In this document: piece after piece, positions 21,129 through 22,352 of the stretch
Numbering within the stretch: the stretch's first letter is position 1
Layout of the letters: the number at the start of each line of letters is the position of its first letter
Source of the DNA: JBOGHU01 sp050742255
GTDB lineage: Bacteria > Actinomycetota > Acidimicrobiia > Acidimicrobiales > CADCSY01
Assembly: GCA_050742255.1 (NCBI GenBank)
Contig: JBOGHU010000058.1
Coordinates: forward strand, 1-22,352
Length of the DNA stretch: 22,352 nucleotides
Reading direction: 5' to 3'
Translations under genes and position numbers: made by a program
Notes under the pieces: model-generated
Databases searched by the model: none
Told to the model about the DNA's origin: nothing
Seen by the model: the letters and a program-made list of their open reading frames with translations, nothing else

Positions 21129-22139
21129 TCAGGTGTCCTCCAGGCCGCTGCGGGCGATGAGCTCGGTGGTCCGCTCCAGGCCCCCACCGAGCTCGTTGAG
21201 GTCGATCCGCCGGGTGGGGAGCTGGTCGAGGGGCCGGAGGGCGGCGGCCGGCTCCACACCGGCGGCCAGGGGGTACTCGAACGTCTCCTCGCTGAAGAAG
21301 GTCTGGGCCTCCTCGCCGAGGAGGAACCGCACCAGGCGCTGGGCGTCGTCGGCCCGGTCGCTGGCCTCGACCACACCCACCCCGGTCACGAGGACCAGCG
21401 AGCCCAGGTCGCCGCCGGGGAAGAAGTGGTTGGCGGAGGGGGAGCCCGGATCCTCGGCCAGCTGGCGCTCGTTGTAGTAGTGGTTCACCAGCCCCAGGGG
21501 GACCTCGCCCCGGGCCACGGCCTGGACGATGGCGGTGTTGTTGGCGTAGGTGGGGCTGTCGTTGGCGGCCATGCCCTCCAGCCAGCGCAGGGCCACCTCG
21601 TCACCCTCGGTCTGGCGCATGGCGGTCACGAAGTCCTGGAACGAGCCGTTGTTGGGGGCCACCCCCACCCGGCCCTCGAACCGAGGGTCGGTGAGGTCGA
21701 AGACCGACGAGGGCAGGTCGGCCGGGTCGACCTCGTCGGTGTTGTAGACCAGCACCCGGACCCGGCCCGACAGGCCCACCCACAGGCCCTGGCTGGACTC
21801 GAAGCCCTCGCTCACCCGCTCGAGGACGTCGGGGCGGAGGGGCCGGAGGCGTCCGGCCCCGGCGAGGAACCCGAGTGCACCGGGGCTCTGGGAGAGGAAG
21901 ACATCGGCGGGCGAGCGGCTGCCCTCCTGCTCTATGAGCAGGGCCAGGTCGGCCGAGTCGCCGTAGCGCACGTCCACGGGCGTGCCCGTCTCCTCGTTGA
22001 ACCGCTGGAGCAGGGGGCCGATCAGGTTCTCGGTGCGCCCGGAGTAGACGGTGAGGCGGTCGCCGTCCCCACCACAGGAGGCCAGCCCCACGGTGACGGC
22101 GGCCACGGCCAGCACCACGGCCAGGAGTCGGCGGACCAT
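21129..22139 (-). CDS. fbpA: Iron(III)-binding lipoprotein of an ABC transporter, FbpA-like
   Basis: 336 residues. MVRRLLAVVLAVAAVTVGLA is followed by SC, giving a textbook lipoprotein signal (lipobox LASC, cysteine about 22). The mature protein follows the class II ferric-binding fold: LTVYSGRTENLIGPLLQRF at its start, ADVFLSQSPGALG, FDLTDPRFEGRVGVAPNNGS, and VNHYYNE (about 225), whose adjacent tyrosines correspond to the iron-binding pair of FbpA/FutA proteins. The end of the mature region has RIDLNELG. ATG 22139 is chosen over longer starts (to 22262) because the signal peptide begins there and a complete promoter ends 7 nt upstream. It is the first gene of the operon, with the permease 5 nt downstream. 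Confidence 0.94.
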   Translation of the reverse strand: MVRRLLAVVLAVAAVTVGLASCGGDGDRLTVYSGRTENLIGPLLQRFNEETGTPVDVRYGDSADLALLIEQEGSRSPADVFLSQSPGALGFLAGAGRLRPLRPDVLERVSEGFESSQGLWVGLSGRVRVLVYNTDEVDPADLPSSVFDLTDPRFEGRVGVAPNNGSFQDFVTAMRQTEGDEVALRWLEGMAANDSPTYANNTAIVQAVARGEVPLGLVNHYYNERQLAEDPGSPSANHFFPGGDLGSLVLVTGVGVVEASDRADDAQRLVRFLLGEEAQTFFSEETFEYPLAAGVEPAAALRPLDQLPTRRIDLNELGGGLERTTELIARSGLEDT

Positions 22140-22146
22140 GGTGTGC

Positions 22147-22176
22147 ACGGTAAACCCGGGGCTCGCCCGGTGTAAA
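22147..22176 (-). promoter_or_regulatory. Predicted fbpA promoter
   Basis: On the minus strand, TTTACA (22176-22171), an 18-nt spacer and TACCGT (22152-22147) are followed by 7 nt and ATG 22139. The -35 overlaps a plus-strand TAAAGT (22173-22178), so the divergent genes share this DNA. TTAGGGTGACTTTAC next to it faintly resembles one half of an IdeR/DtxR box but is not a good palindrome. Confidence 0.6.
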
Positions 22177-22190
22177 GTCACCCTAACTCC

Positions 22191-22352
22191 ATGCCTGGCG
22201 CCTGTCCTGCTGCCCGCCCTGGCGGCCCCGTGCGGCCCCGCCTCCTGGGCAGGCCTCCCCACTCCCGGGCGGCGGCCGCGGCGGTGGGGCTGGCGGCCCT
22301 GGCCGTCGCCCTGCCGGCGGTGGCGGCCGGCGTGGACACCACCGCCCTGGCC
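22191..22352 (+). CDS. 5' part of an unidentified membrane or exported protein
   Basis: The frame from ATG 22191 is open to the window edge (54 codons). It starts with a basic, Pro/Arg-rich stretch ending RPRLLGRPPHSR, then a hydrophobic segment AAAAAVGLAALAVALPAVAA followed by GVDTTALA. This could be a signal peptide (an AVAA-type cleavage region) or a first membrane helix. CACCCT lies 6 nt upstream, matching the leaderless pattern weakly, and TAAAGT lies 12 nt upstream. No family can be assigned from this fragment. It is divergent from fbpA. Confidence 0.5.
   Translation, partial: MPGACPAARPGGPVRPRLLGRPPHSRAAAAAVGLAALAVALPAVAAGVDTTALA

Noticed and set aside
1..22352. CRISPR array, tRNA, rRNA, insertion sequence or phage genes
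   Set aside because: No regularly spaced repeats, cloverleaf-like conserved segments, rRNA motifs or transposase/phage protein signatures were seen on reading both strands.

Overview
The window is about 22 kb of very GC-rich DNA with strong G/C bias at third codon positions, short intergenic gaps, GTGA/ATGA gene overlaps, and GTG starts nearly as common as ATG. Together with Ku/LigD-type end joining, TreYZ-GlgX, a DtxR-family regulator and an Lgt with a divergent signature, this points to an actinomycetote. My guess is Acidimicrobiia, inferred from style and not from a marker gene. I see no rRNA, tRNA, CRISPR array, insertion sequence or phage gene.

Layout. (1) 1-2252: non-homologous end joining, with a stand-alone LigD-type ATP-dependent ligase, Ku, and a decayed LigD primase-polymerase domain straight after Ku. 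(2) 2381-6547: a zinc homeostasis block. An ArsR/SmtB sensor and a CDF efflux pump on the plus strand converge on a znuA-znuC-znuB importer operon on the minus strand. (3) 6705-7576: a ClC-channel/CBS remnant and a small unknown lipoprotein. (4) 7588-15618: alpha-glucan and trehalose metabolism (treY-treZ operon and glgX, both minus strand), with a glutamate dehydrogenase-family gene on the plus strand between them. (5) 15730-18053: lgt, a YflT-like stress protein with a glycine/alanine-rich core, and a DtxR-family regulator. (6) 17946-22139: a minus-strand operon of an iron-binding lipoprotein, a two-domain iron permease without a local ATPase gene, and a GT-C-like membrane protein. (7) 22191 to the end: the start of an unidentified membrane or exported protein.

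How the parts relate. The zinc block pairs export with import, so zinc sensing probably sets the two arms in opposite directions. GlgX would debranch glycogen, TreY would convert the chain end to a trehalosyl unit, and TreZ would release trehalose. The DtxR-family regulator lies close to the iron importer and may control it; this is inference only.

The most interesting signals are the two gene fossils (LigD polymerase and ClC channel), a 47-bp near-perfect palindrome over the predicted gdh promoter, a recurring -10 box placed 6-8 nt before start codons (which implies mostly leaderless mRNAs), and an odd codon patch in the wing of the DtxR regulator. I found no convincing wholly new multi-gene system.
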